A stretch of DNA of 6,681 bases from Pseudomonadota bacterium (GTDB taxonomy: Bacteria > Desulfobacterota > Desulfovibrionia > Desulfovibrionales > Desulfovibrionaceae). The notes beneath the pieces were generated by a model, which did not search any database, was not told the origin of the DNA, and was given only the letters and a program-made list of their open reading frames with translations. Shown in pieces: positions 1 through 5,098 of this stretch. A program made the translations under genes and the position numbers. The stretch lies in contig JAEXGX010000383.1 of NCBI GenBank assembly GCA_023450535.1, positions 1-6,681 of the forward strand, given 5' to 3'. Positions within the stretch are counted from its first letter, which is position 1; the number at the start of each line of letters is the position of its first letter.

Positions 1-121
1 CCCTCACCCAGTGGGGAGCGGGGCGGCTTTGCGGGCAGGGCGGTATGGCGGAATGACGTCAATATCGTTCTAGAAGGTGAAATTTTTCGATGTTATATGT
101 CCAGACAGGGGGCACGGGCCA

Positions 122-1003
122 ATGAAAGCTGTGGAAATGGAGATGGGGGGGACGGTTTTCCCCGGAGAGGATCCGGGCGTGGAACTTCATGAATTGTATG
201 GCTTGCTTCAGCCATTTCCGCCGCATTTTCATGATCATTATGTAATGGGGTTGATCACGGGCGGGCGTCGGCGCATGTTACTGCGTTTCCCCTCGGGAGG
301 AGAAGGCGCGCCAAGTTTTTCCAGCGAGGTGAGAGAGGGAGATCTCGTGGTGATCCGGCCCTTTGAGATCCATGCCTGCGAAAGTATTGAGGGGAGCCGT
401 ATGGACTGGAAATCATTACGCCTCCCGTTGGACTTTGTTCGGCCGACGCTGGGGCGTGCGTGTGCTATTCCTCCACTCCTGCGTGATGAGGCGTTGCGTG
501 AAAGCTTCGAAAAGCTGTGTGCGATTATAAAAAACGGGGAAAACGGCGGGCGGCAAAGGGAATTACTGAATGTTTTTCTACGTGCCCTAGTCCTGAAGGC
601 TGCCCAAAGACGCGGAGCGCGCTCCGTTGCCATTCCTCCGCCCTTTCCGGATATGCTGCGCTGGTTGGCGGAACGGAGAGAGCGCCCCTCACTGGACGCG
701 GCGGCACGGCATTTTGGCGTGGACAAATTTTCCCTGCTGCGCGGCTTTTCTGCGAATTTTGGCATTACCCCCTATCGTTGTTGGGAATCCATGCGTCTGG
801 AGCGCGCCCTGAGCCTGTTACGAACCGGACGTTCTCCGGTGGATGTGGCAGGAGAACTCGGTTTTGCGGATCAAAGTCACCTTACGCGTGCGTTCCGGAA
901 AGTGTTTGGCATGCCGCCGGGGGCGTTTCGTCGTTCGGAGCGGATACGGCAGCGCATACACAGTGCCAGCACCATAGAACAGACTGAAAGGCGAAAGAAA
1001 TGA
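122..1003 (+). CDS. AraC-family transcriptional regulator
   Basis: This is a DNA-binding regulator with an N-terminal cupin-like sensor domain (roughly residues 10-90, including the His-rich PPHFHDHY stretch at 33-40) and a C-terminal AraC/XylS double helix-turn-helix. The first helix-turn-helix is about 190-212; the second is about 238-270, with the family-typical GELGFADQSHLTRAFRKVFGMPPGAFRR ending. I chose ATG at 122 (293 aa) because AGGGGG lies 9 nt upstream. An in-frame GTG at 77 would give 308 aa, but it has no usable ribosome site, and the codons between the two (ATA, TGT, CCA, AGG) look unlike the rest of the gene. The stop overlaps the start of the downstream EamA exporter, so it probably controls that gene, its own transcription, or both. 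The inducer is unknown. Family assignment is secure; the target is inferred from position. Confidence 0.93.
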   Translation: MKAVEMEMGGTVFPGEDPGVELHELYGLLQPFPPHFHDHYVMGLITGGRRRMLLRFPSGGEGAPSFSSEVREGDLVVIRPFEIHACESIEGSRMDWKSLRLPLDFVRPTLGRACAIPPLLRDEALRESFEKLCAIIKNGENGGRQRELLNVFLRALVLKAAQRRGARSVAIPPPFPDMLRWLAERRERPSLDAAARHFGVDKFSLLRGFSANFGITPYRCWESMRLERALSLLRTGRSPVDVAGELGFADQSHLTRAFRKVFGMPPGAFRRSERIRQRIHSASTIEQTERRKK

Positions 1004-1920
1004 GAGAAGACAGTTTTGCAGGGCATCTTGTAGCGCTGTTCACTATATTTGTCTGGGGTATAACCTTTGTTTCCACAAAGGTTTTGTTGCGCGATTTCAT
1101 GCCGGTGGAAATATTGTTTTTCCGTTTTTTACTGGGATTGGCCGCGTTGACGATCATTTATCCGCACGTGATGCGGTTACAGGAACGGCGGCATGAACTC
1201 TTGTTTATGGGCGCGGGGTTGACGGGGATTACTCTGTATTTTTTGCTGGAGAACATTGCGCTTTCGTACACTCTGGCTTCCAATGTCGGTGTGATCTGTT
1301 CACTCGCGCCTTTTTTCACCGCGCTGGCTGCTCATTTCTTTTTGCGGGGCGAGAAGTTGACGCACGCCTTTTTCGCGGGCTTCATCATTTCCATTTCCGG
1401 AGTATTGCTGCTTTCACTGCACACCGGGGCGCGTTTTGAACTCAATCCGCTGGGTGACGGCCTCGCTTTGGGCGCTTCAATGGTATGGGCCTTCTACGCT
1501 GTCCTGACCCGTAAAATCGGAGCTTTGGGTTATCACCCTGTGCAGATCACCCGGCGCAGTTTTTTCTGGGGCTTGTTGTTCATGTTGCCCGCTCTGCCTC
1601 TGCTTGGCTTTCAGGCCGATTTTTCCCGGCTGATGAAGCCGATAAACCTGGCAAATATTCTATTTCTGGGACTTTGTGCTTCCGCGCTGTGTTTTGTGAC
1701 CTGGTGCGTGGCCGTGCGCCTGCTGGGGGCAATCAAGACCAGCGCCTATATTTATCTCGTACCTGTGGTGACAGTGGCGACATCTGTCATTGTTCTGCAT
1801 GAACCCCTGACCCTGGTGGGATGTATCGGTATAGCCTTGACCCTGATCGGGTTGGTGGTATCTGAAGGTAAGATCAGAATATCCCGCCGTCGGCGGGAAG
1901 AGAAGGCTGCAAGCCTTTAG
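1000..1920 (+). CDS. EamA/DMT-family inner-membrane transporter
   Basis: The 306-aa product is an integral membrane protein of the drug/metabolite transporter superfamily. It has two tandem EamA repeats of five helices each, about residues 10-140 and 152-288, and a basic cytoplasmic tail (KIRISRRRREEK). Family hallmarks include the early FVWGITFVSTK segment, the Pro in helix four (SLAPFFTALAA) and the LVPVVTVATSVIVLHEPLT segment that mirrors it in the second half. Such proteins usually export amino acids, metabolites or toxic compounds by exchange or proton coupling, but the substrate cannot be read from the sequence. The ATG overlaps the regulator's TGA (ATGA), with AAAGG upstream, so the two are probably translationally coupled. 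The length is normal for the family and I see no damage. Confidence 0.93.
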   Translation: MREDSFAGHLVALFTIFVWGITFVSTKVLLRDFMPVEILFFRFLLGLAALTIIYPHVMRLQERRHELLFMGAGLTGITLYFLLENIALSYTLASNVGVICSLAPFFTALAAHFFLRGEKLTHAFFAGFIISISGVLLLSLHTGARFELNPLGDGLALGASMVWAFYAVLTRKIGALGYHPVQITRRSFFWGLLFMLPALPLLGFQADFSRLMKPINLANILFLGLCASALCFVTWCVAVRLLGAIKTSAYIYLVPVVTVATSVIVLHEPLTLVGCIGIALTLIGLVVSEGKIRISRRRREEKAASL

Positions 1921-1948
1921 AGTAATTTTACGTTGGAATTGTTTATGG

Positions 1949-1984
1949 AGCCGATCGGCAGAGATTCATCTCTGCCGATCGGCT
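1949..1984. repeat. 36-base palindrome with 17-bp arms
   Basis: The arms 1949-1965 and 1968-1984 are perfectly complementary and separated only by TC, so RNA from either strand forms a very stable hairpin. It lies 28 bases after the eamA stop. No T-run follows, so it may be an mRNA 3' stabiliser or processing site, or a REP-like repeat, rather than a terminator. Its core CAGAGATTCATCTCTGC recurs once downstream. Confidence 0.75.
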
Positions 1985-2002
1985 GCTGATTTTACCAGCA
2001 GC
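1982..2002. repeat. Hairpin overlapping the 36-base palindrome
   Basis: GCTGCTG (1982-1988) and CAGCAGC (1996-2002) form a perfect 7-bp stem with a 7-nt loop. It shares bases 1982-1984 with the end of the larger palindrome, so the outer pairs of the two compete. A role is not evident. Confidence 0.5.
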
Positions 2003-2033
2003 CTCGAAAATTGCGAGTAGGTCACGGCGTTGC

Positions 2034-2056
2034 CTCGCTGTTAAGCGAGTGTTTTT
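2034..2056 (+). terminator. Intrinsic terminator after eamA
   Basis: CTCGCT (2034-2039) pairs perfectly with AGCGAG (2044-2049) around a GTTA loop. The stem is followed by TGTTTTT. It is the best rho-independent terminator between eamA and the inserted cassette, and probably ends the regulator-exporter transcript. Confidence 0.6.
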
Positions 2057-2135
2057 CGTCTCTTCCTGCCTGGCGACCCAGTTGGGGCGCCGGCGGGCGG
2101 CGAAAACCCTCAAAGAGTTTTTTCATCATTTTGGA

Positions 2136-2152
2136 CAGAGAGTCATCTCTGC
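2136..2152. repeat. Second copy of the palindrome core
   Basis: CAGAGAGTCATCTCTGC matches bases 1959-1975 (CAGAGATTCATCTCTGC) at 16 of 17 positions. The one difference lies in the loop, so both copies keep the same 6-bp stem. The outer GCCGATCGG arm extensions of the first copy are missing here. Confidence 0.6.
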
Positions 2153-2168
2153 TCAGAATGTTGGTAAA

Positions 2169-2204
2169 CCGGGGCTCCGCCCCGGCCCCTGCCGAACGGT
2201 TCGG
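2169..2204. other. Two short GC-rich hairpins beside the cassette
   Basis: CCGGGGC-TCC-GCCCCGG (2169-2185) and CCGAAC-G-GTTCGG (2192-2204) are perfect inverted repeats just outside the left end of the cassette. Together with the palindromes and the terminator they are all I see in the 299 bases between eamA and the cassette. I find no credible gene there. Confidence 0.45.
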
Positions 2205-2219
2205 AAATTCACTGCTTCA

Positions 2220-2242
2220 GAGTAAACAAAAAGGTTCGTTCC
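2220..2242 (+). repeat. Left terminal inverted repeat
   Basis: The first 20 bases are the exact reverse complement of 4039-4058. Base 21 differs (T against C) and bases 22-23 (CC) match again. The reading frame of the following truncated ORF runs through this repeat without a stop. Confidence 0.8.
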
Positions 2243-2266
2243 TTTGACACCGCCCTGCTTTGTGAA

Positions 2267-2778
2267 TTGGCGGTACACCCGGACTTTGTGAAACTGCTGG
2301 CCGATATACAGATTTATGTGGGGGGGATCGCCGCCACACAGATACAGAACCTAAACGCTTGGGTAGACGTGGCGAGAGCTGAAATCATGGAGAAGTCCCA
2401 GCCGGGAGAGCATGACAAAACCGCCGGTGTGCTGCAATCCGCCCATGTACGGGAGGGCGACTATTTCAGCAGCCGGGTACATCACGACATAGACGCTATC
2501 ATGGAGGATATACGGGAAGCCCACAGGGGCAGAAGCGACAGCGCACCAGAGAATACCATTGCGGACGAACTCAAGCGGGATTTGGAGGAAGTAGCGAGCT
2601 TCAAGGGCAGCCGGGCGGAACAACTGCTGATGGTGTTCTGCAAGCAATGGTGTTCTGCAAGCAGACGAAGCTGCGCTACAATAAGCTGACGGAGGAAGAA
2701 AAACAATGGCTGACCCGGATTGTCCAAAAATCCGAACTGGCGAAAAGTTATGTACCGCAACGGGGAAAAAGAAAATAA
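2267..2778 (+). pseudogene. Truncated, frameshifted mobile-element ORF of unknown function
   Basis: The frame opens without its natural start. An in-frame TTG lies at 2267, but the frame continues upstream into the terminal repeat, so the N-terminus is probably missing. The readable part is soluble, charged and mostly helical (for example DELKRDLEEVASFKGSRAEQLL), with no membrane segment or motif I recognise. At 2630-2663 a 17-bp sequence, ATGGTGTTCTGCAAGCA, is present twice in tandem. This shifts the frame and leads to a premature stop at 2687-2689. Removing one copy restores a frame ending KSELAKSYVPQRGKRK at TAA 2776-2778 (164 codons from the TTG). Codon use resembles moderately GC-rich Firmicutes conjugative elements rather than the cat gene next to it, so the cassette looks like a mosaic. 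I do not assign a function. Confidence 0.6.
2630..2663 (+). repeat. 17-bp perfect tandem duplication
   Basis: ATGGTGTTCTGCAAGCA occupies 2630-2646 and again 2647-2663 with no gap. Seventeen is not a multiple of three, so the duplication breaks the ORF it lies in. It is consistent with a slipped-strand or short-repeat event. Confidence 0.95.
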
Positions 2779-2818
2779 CAAGTACGCCTTAGGCGTATAA
2801 AGTGTACTACTAAATAAT

Positions 2819-2833
2819 CAGGAGACAAAATAA
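2819..2833 (+). promoter_or_regulatory. Ribosome binding site of cat
   Basis: AGGAGA at 2820-2825 lies 8 nt before the ATG at 2834, a strong Shine-Dalgarno match that fixes the start. Upstream, TATAAA at 2796-2801 could be a -10 box, but I see no convincing -35. A small inverted repeat, ACGCC-TTA-GGCGT (2784-2796), precedes it. No leader peptide of the inducible-cat type is evident. Confidence 0.6.
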
Positions 2834-3457
2834 ATGAATATCAAAGCGATTGATAAAGATAATTGGGATAGAGCGGAATACTTCGAACATTACTTTTCTG
2901 CCCTTCCTTGTACTTATAGCATAACTGTTAAATTAGATATTACAAAAATCAAGAAATCCAAGCGTAAATTATATCCGCCTATGCTCTATTTCATCACAAA
3001 ACTGGTCAACGACCACCGTGAATTTCGGATGTCTTTTGATGCAAAGGGGCAACTGGGGTATTTCGATAAAATGCTTCCGTGTTATACCGTTTTTCATAAA
3101 GACACAGAAACATTTTCCAATGTATGGACAGAATACAATGACGATTATGATTTGTTTTGTCAGGCATACGAGGATGATATGAACACTTTTGGATCTGTCC
3201 ACAAAATGATGGCAAAGCCAAATGTGCCAGCGAACAATTTTCCTGTGTCGATGATACCGTGGACAACCTTTGAGGGGTTCAATCTGAATTTGCAGAAAGG
3301 ATACGATTACTTACTCCCCATTTTTACCATAGGCAAATTTTATGAAGAAAACGGGAAATATTTATTGCCGCTTGCGATACAGGTTCATCACGCGGTATGT
3401 GATGGATTCCATGTGTGCCGCTTTTTGAACGAGTTACAGGAATACTTTCTGATATAG
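2834..3457 (+). CDS. cat: Type A chloramphenicol O-acetyltransferase
   Basis: The 207-aa enzyme transfers acetyl from acetyl-CoA to the 3-hydroxyl of chloramphenicol, inactivating the drug in the cytoplasm; the family works as a trimer. The length is normal. The catalytic motif HHAVCDG is at residues 185-191, with His186 as general base and Asp190 as the structural Asp of the HxxxD motif. The substrate-site VSMIPW contains Ser139, equivalent to Ser148 of CAT-III, and Arg13 in WDRAEYFEHYF matches the conserved Arg18. From memory it is closest to the CatP/CatD and Campylobacter-type CATs of clostridial mobile elements (shared stretches such as GFNLNLQKGYDYLLPIFT and IQVHHAVCDGFHVCRF), but with many differences, so the exact allele needs alignment. 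All key residues are present, so it should be active. It is distinctly AT-richer than its surroundings, a sign of transfer. Confidence 0.97.
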   Translation: MNIKAIDKDNWDRAEYFEHYFSALPCTYSITVKLDITKIKKSKRKLYPPMLYFITKLVNDHREFRMSFDAKGQLGYFDKMLPCYTVFHKDTETFSNVWTEYNDDYDLFCQAYEDDMNTFGSVHKMMAKPNVPANNFPVSMIPWTTFEGFNLNLQKGYDYLLPIFTIGKFYEENGKYLLPLAIQVHHAVCDGFHVCRFLNELQEYFLI

Positions 3458-3499
3458 TCGCCTTATTGATATAATGCGCACTGGCATAAATGGGGAAAC

Positions 3500-3527
3500 A
3501 GCAAAGCCAGCCGAGCCAGTCTTTGCT
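3500..3527. other. Hairpin downstream of cat
   Basis: AGCAAAG (3500-3506) pairs with CTTTGCT (3521-3527) around a 14-nt loop, 43 bases after the cat stop. No U-tract follows, so it may fold the cat mRNA 3' end rather than terminate transcription. Confidence 0.4.
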
Positions 3528-3540
3528 AATGAGTAATCAA

Positions 3541-3571
3541 GGAGGGAAAGCCCTGGAAAGGCTTTCCCTCC
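3541..3571. terminator. Strong 12-bp stem-loop, probable terminator
   Basis: GGAGGGAAAGCC (3541-3552) and GGCTTTCCCTCC (3560-3571) form a perfect 12-bp stem with a 7-nt loop. On the plus strand a weak T-rich stretch (ATTACAATTTT) follows. It ends the cat transcript or, read on the other strand, follows directly the stop of the small minus-strand ORF. It could serve both directions. Confidence 0.5.
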
Positions 3572-3573
3572 CA

Positions 3574-3774
3574 TTACAATTTTGAGAAAAGAAACGCTCC
3601 AAAATCAGAAAGAGAGCGGTCAAGCACTGTTGAAGGATTGGCCGCCTTGTCCACAAGTCGGAACTTGGGACGAGAGACGGGGGCTTTCATATACGCCCTG
3701 TCTGCTGATGAAATCAGCTCTGCGCTTGCGGCTTCACGCCACGCGATCACTGTCCTGTTTTCCTGCCACTTCAA
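3574..3774 (-). CDS. Small hypothetical ORF in the mobile-element leader
   Basis: A 66-codon frame starts at TTG and ends at TAA three bases before the 12-bp hairpin. The frame is open further upstream to 3849 through a Cys/Arg-rich stretch (TLCRCCRFKCRCRRGG) that looks like translated non-coding DNA. It has no good ribosome site, membrane segment or known motif. From memory, similar reading frames are often annotated as hypothetical proteins in gut Firmicutes mobile elements, in more than one frame of the same DNA, which argues that the DNA rather than the protein is conserved. I doubt it is translated. Confidence 0.2.
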   Translation of the reverse strand: MKWQENRTVIAWREAASAELISSADRAYMKAPVSRPKFRLVDKAANPSTVLDRSLSDFGAFLFSKL

Positions 3775-3834
3775 ATGCCCTTGCCCTCCCCGGCGGCAAC
3801 GGCACTTGAAACGGCAACACCGGCAGAGCGTATA

Positions 3835-3865
3835 ACACGCTACACTTTGCTACGCAAAGTCGTGT
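3835..3865. other. Inverted repeat, possible oriT-type nick-region remnant
   Basis: ACTTTGC (3844-3850) and GCAAAGT (3854-3860) form a 7-bp stem with a 3-nt loop. It is enclosed by ACACG (3835-3839) and CGTGT (3861-3865), with a four-base asymmetry on the left. A compact nested inverted repeat in a gene-free leader of a mobile element is what an origin of transfer looks like, but the relaxase gene that would normally follow is absent. The oriT reading is inference. Confidence 0.3.
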
Positions 3866-3891
3866 GCCAAAAGGTGCCCCTTTGGAAAACC

Positions 3892-3919
3892 CATTGAGAG
3901 GGCCACAACCCTCTCAATG
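3892..3919. other. Perfect 11-bp stem-loop
   Basis: CATTGAGAGGG (3892-3902) and CCCTCTCAATG (3909-3919) pair perfectly around a 6-nt loop. It is directly followed by the next hairpin. The two together look like a leader or attenuator pair of a lost gene reading on the minus strand. Confidence 0.5.
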
Positions 3920-3920
3920 C

Positions 3921-3961
3921 AAAAGACGGACTATCAGCTTCCTGCCGATAGCCCGTCTTTT
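3921..3961. terminator. Bidirectional intrinsic terminator
   Basis: AAAAGACGG (3921-3929) pairs with CCGTCTTTT (3953-3961), and CTATC (3931-3935) with GATAG (3947-3951), with one A/C mismatch between the two segments. The A-run before and T-run after the stem make it usable in both directions. It insulates the right end of the cassette. Confidence 0.6.
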
Positions 3962-3978
3962 GTTGTCACATTCCGCTT

Positions 3979-4029
3979 GCCGACTGCCCAATCTGAATGT
4001 TTCTCAATACTTTCTTATTGGGTGTCGGC
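3979..4029. other. Subterminal imperfect inverted repeat
   Basis: GCCGAC (3979-3984) pairs with GTCGGC (4024-4029), and CCCAAT (3987-3992) with ATTGGG (4017-4022). The structure lies 6 bases inside the right terminal repeat and could bind a recombinase or simply fold in RNA. The 601 bases from the cat stop to the cassette end hold only these hairpins and the doubtful small ORF. Confidence 0.4.
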
Positions 4030-4035
4030 CTTTCG

Positions 4036-4058
4036 GGGACGAACCTTTTTGTTTACTC
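4036..4058 (-). repeat. Right terminal inverted repeat
   Basis: Read on the minus strand it starts GAGTAAACAAAAAGGTTCGT, identical to the left end. The outer edge is 7 bases from the hairpin that follows the ComEA-like gene, which places the end of the cassette sharply. Confidence 0.8.
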
Positions 4059-4065
4059 ATTCCTG

Positions 4066-4097
4066 CCTCTCTCCCCTGGTATCTGATGGGAGAGGGG
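4066..4097 (-). terminator. Stem-loop after the ComEA-like gene
   Basis: CCTCTCTCCC (4066-4075) faces GGGAGAGGGG (4088-4097), with nine of ten positions pairing in the minus-strand RNA and a C/A mismatch near the base. It begins 12 bases past the stop of the ComEA-like gene. No U-tract follows, so it is a weak or factor-assisted terminator, or a 3' stabiliser. Confidence 0.4.
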
Positions 4098-4109
4098 TAG
4101 TGCAAAGCT

Positions 4110-4412
4110 CTAGCAGTTGCATTCCGCGCCAGCTACTGCTTCAAGGCCAACGTGTTTCTTTACGTTTTCCAGCAAGTCCTTGGAGATACCGGGCACTTCA
4201 GTCAGTTCATCCATGGACTGGATGTCGCCCATGTCGTCGCGGTACTGTACAATGGCTTTGGCCAGTTCTTCATTCAGGCCAGGCACCTGAGCCAGTTGCT
4301 CAACCGTCGCGGTGTTGATGTTGAGCAAATCATCCTCAGCGAATGCGTTGTGGGCGGGAATAAGAAGGGCGGCGGCGATAACGGCGGCGGCAATGTTGTT
4401 ACGCAAATTCAT
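4110..4412 (-). CDS. Secreted helix-hairpin-helix (ComEA-like) protein
   Basis: The 100-aa precursor starts with a clear signal peptide, MNLRNNIAAAVIAAALLIPA followed by HNAFA, with likely cleavage after residue 25. The mature part is almost only a ComEA-type tandem helix-hairpin-helix domain: LNINTATVEQLAQVPGLNEELAKAIVQYR (about 30-58) and MDELTEVPGISKDLLENVKKH (about 67-87). Both VPG hairpins are intact. Such domains bind DNA without sequence specificity. In naturally transformable Gram-negatives a free periplasmic ComEA pulls DNA across the outer membrane, but many small secreted relatives have no proven role. The C-terminus ends ECNC, two cysteines that could form a disulfide, and this is unusual. 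AAGGAG lies 11 nt before the ATG, supporting the start. No other competence gene is nearby, so the role in DNA uptake is only an inference. Confidence 0.9.
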   Translation of the reverse strand: MNLRNNIAAAVIAAALLIPAHNAFAEDDLLNINTATVEQLAQVPGLNEELAKAIVQYRDDMGDIQSMDELTEVPGISKDLLENVKKHVGLEAVAGAECNC

Positions 4413-4478
4413 GATTATGTTCTCCTTCTGAGCTTGGCGGCGTATATTGCCGTCGCTCCTGTCAATGGGGGGAAACTC

Positions 4479-4496
4479 GCGGGGTAAAAACCCCGC
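4479..4496. other. Hairpin in the ComEA-like leader
   Basis: GCGGGG (4479-4484) and CCCCGC (4491-4496) form a perfect 6-bp stem with a TAAAAA/TTTTTA loop. It lies 66 bases upstream of the gene in its transcript. Just downstream on the minus strand is TTGACA (4465-4460), but no -10 box stands at a proper distance from it. Confidence 0.4.
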
Positions 4497-4636
4497 CGAT
4501 CGGTTGTTCCAAGTGGTAAACCCCGGACAGCATACAAACGCGGAATAATGCGCGTTATTCGATGCCTTGACCGATCCGTGTTCTGTTACTTACTGCTTTA
4601 TCAGCCAGTGGCGAGACGGTATCCCGCCTCACGAAG

Positions 4637-4664
4637 TATATAAAACTTTTCAGACTAAAAGCAA
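4637..4664 (-). promoter_or_regulatory. Candidate sigma-70 promoter for the ComEA-like gene
   Basis: On the minus strand TTGCTT (4664-4659) and TATATA (4642-4637) are separated by 16 nt. Transcription would start near 4630 and give a leader of about 220 nt. The leader includes a GAGGCGG/CCGTCTC stem with one G-U pair (4613-4630), a GAATAA/TTATTC repeat (4543-4560) and the GC-rich hairpin near 4487. I recognise no named riboswitch. The 359 bases between this gene and the redox operon hold nothing else I can support. Confidence 0.4.
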
Positions 4665-4771
4665 CTCCTTCCCCAAAGTATCTTGGTTGTGCGATTAGCC
4701 GCATATAAAATTGGGCTCACAGACGAAATGTGCGGAAAAGCGCATGCCTGTATAGCAATACACTCCGTCTT

Positions 4772-5098
4772 TCAGTCCATGTTTTCCGGCGGACGGCGTT
4801 CATCCACATCAGGGAAAAATTCCGGATCTTCCCGATGGCTCTCATCCACAAACAGGGTACAGAAACATGCGCCGTATTCGCGGATATCCTCGTCGCGGTA
4901 GACACAGGGGCAGACGATATCTCTGTCTTTATCCCGTGATGTGGCGAGGCGGCATGGGCAGCAAAGATAACCGTATCGAGCTTTGTTTTCCAGCAGACCT
5001 TCCGCCGTGGCAAGGCAATGTTCCGCGTCGGCGTGCAGGAAATAGCCTTTCTGCTCAGCTGTTGCCTTGAGAACTTTCAGCAATGACTGCGGAGTCAT
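4772..5098 (-). CDS. Ferredoxin:thioredoxin-reductase catalytic-chain-like protein
   Basis: The 108-aa protein carries the FTR-beta signature: CCPCR (Cys46, 47, 49), CPC (Cys63, 65) and YGACFC (Cys78, 80). In characterised FTRs four such cysteines bind a [4Fe-4S] cluster and two form the adjacent redox disulfide that passes ferredoxin electrons, two at a time, to thioredoxin. By position, Cys47, 63, 65 and 78 would be ligands and Cys49/80 the active pair, which is inference. The spacing differs somewhat from the plant enzyme and is as in shorter prokaryotic relatives. No variable chain is encoded here. GGGAGG lies 9 nt before the ATG, and the gene starts 44 bases inside the upstream glutaredoxin-like gene, so the two are surely co-expressed and that protein is the likely partner. 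The acidic, Pro-rich tail (DVDERRPPENMD) is probably disordered. Confidence 0.88.
   Translation of the reverse strand: MTPQSLLKVLKATAEQKGYFLHADAEHCLATAEGLLENKARYGYLCCPCRLATSRDKDRDIVCPCVYRDEDIREYGACFCTLFVDESHREDPEFFPDVDERRPPENMD

Larger units (their letters stand above)
2220..4058. mobile_element. Inverted-repeat-bounded chloramphenicol-resistance cassette
   Basis: A 1839-bp block begins with GAGTAAACAAAAAGGTTCGT (2220-2239) and ends with its exact reverse complement (4039-4058). Including the next three bases, 22 of 23 positions match. Inside lie a broken ORF, an intact cat gene and hairpin-rich non-coding DNA. The cat gene is clearly AT-richer than the chromosomal genes on both sides, and the content looks Firmicutes-like. 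No transposase, integrase or relaxase is encoded, so the cassette would need a helper element to move. I could not see a target-site duplication: the bases outside are GCTTCA on the left and ATTCCT on the right. Its plan, a resistance gene with transfer-like DNA between terminal repeats, recalls small mobilizable transposons, but I cannot name the family. Confidence 0.7.

Noticed and set aside
1..76. Gene end or promoter at the left edge
   Set aside because: Only a weak inverted repeat (about 2-15) and G-rich runs are visible. Too little sequence to call a terminator or promoter.
238..765. Long minus-strand open frame
   Set aside because: It lies antisense to the well-supported AraC regulator, has low-complexity Arg/Ser-rich content and no ribosome site. 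It is a shadow of GC-rich coding DNA.
2169..2220. tRNA-like bases (GGTTCGGAAATTC)
   Set aside because: The two hairpins do not assemble into a cloverleaf, and there is no acceptor, D or anticodon arm.
2011..2247. 78-codon plus-strand frame after eamA
   Set aside because: It runs through the terminator, both short hairpins and the terminal repeat, starts at a non-ATG codon without a ribosome site, and reads like translated non-coding DNA.
2214..4064. Target-site duplication around the cassette
   Set aside because: The flanks GCTTCA and ATTCCT share no convincing direct repeat, so the transposition mechanism cannot be inferred from a duplication.
3917..4318. 133-codon plus-strand frame across the cassette end
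   Set aside because: It crosses the terminal repeat and runs antisense to the ComEA-like gene. The minus-strand signal peptide and HhH motifs are far better evidence.
4440..4640. Known riboswitch in the ComEA-like leader
   Set aside because: Several stems are present, but I could not match conserved cores of the TPP, cobalamin, SAM or c-di-GMP classes.
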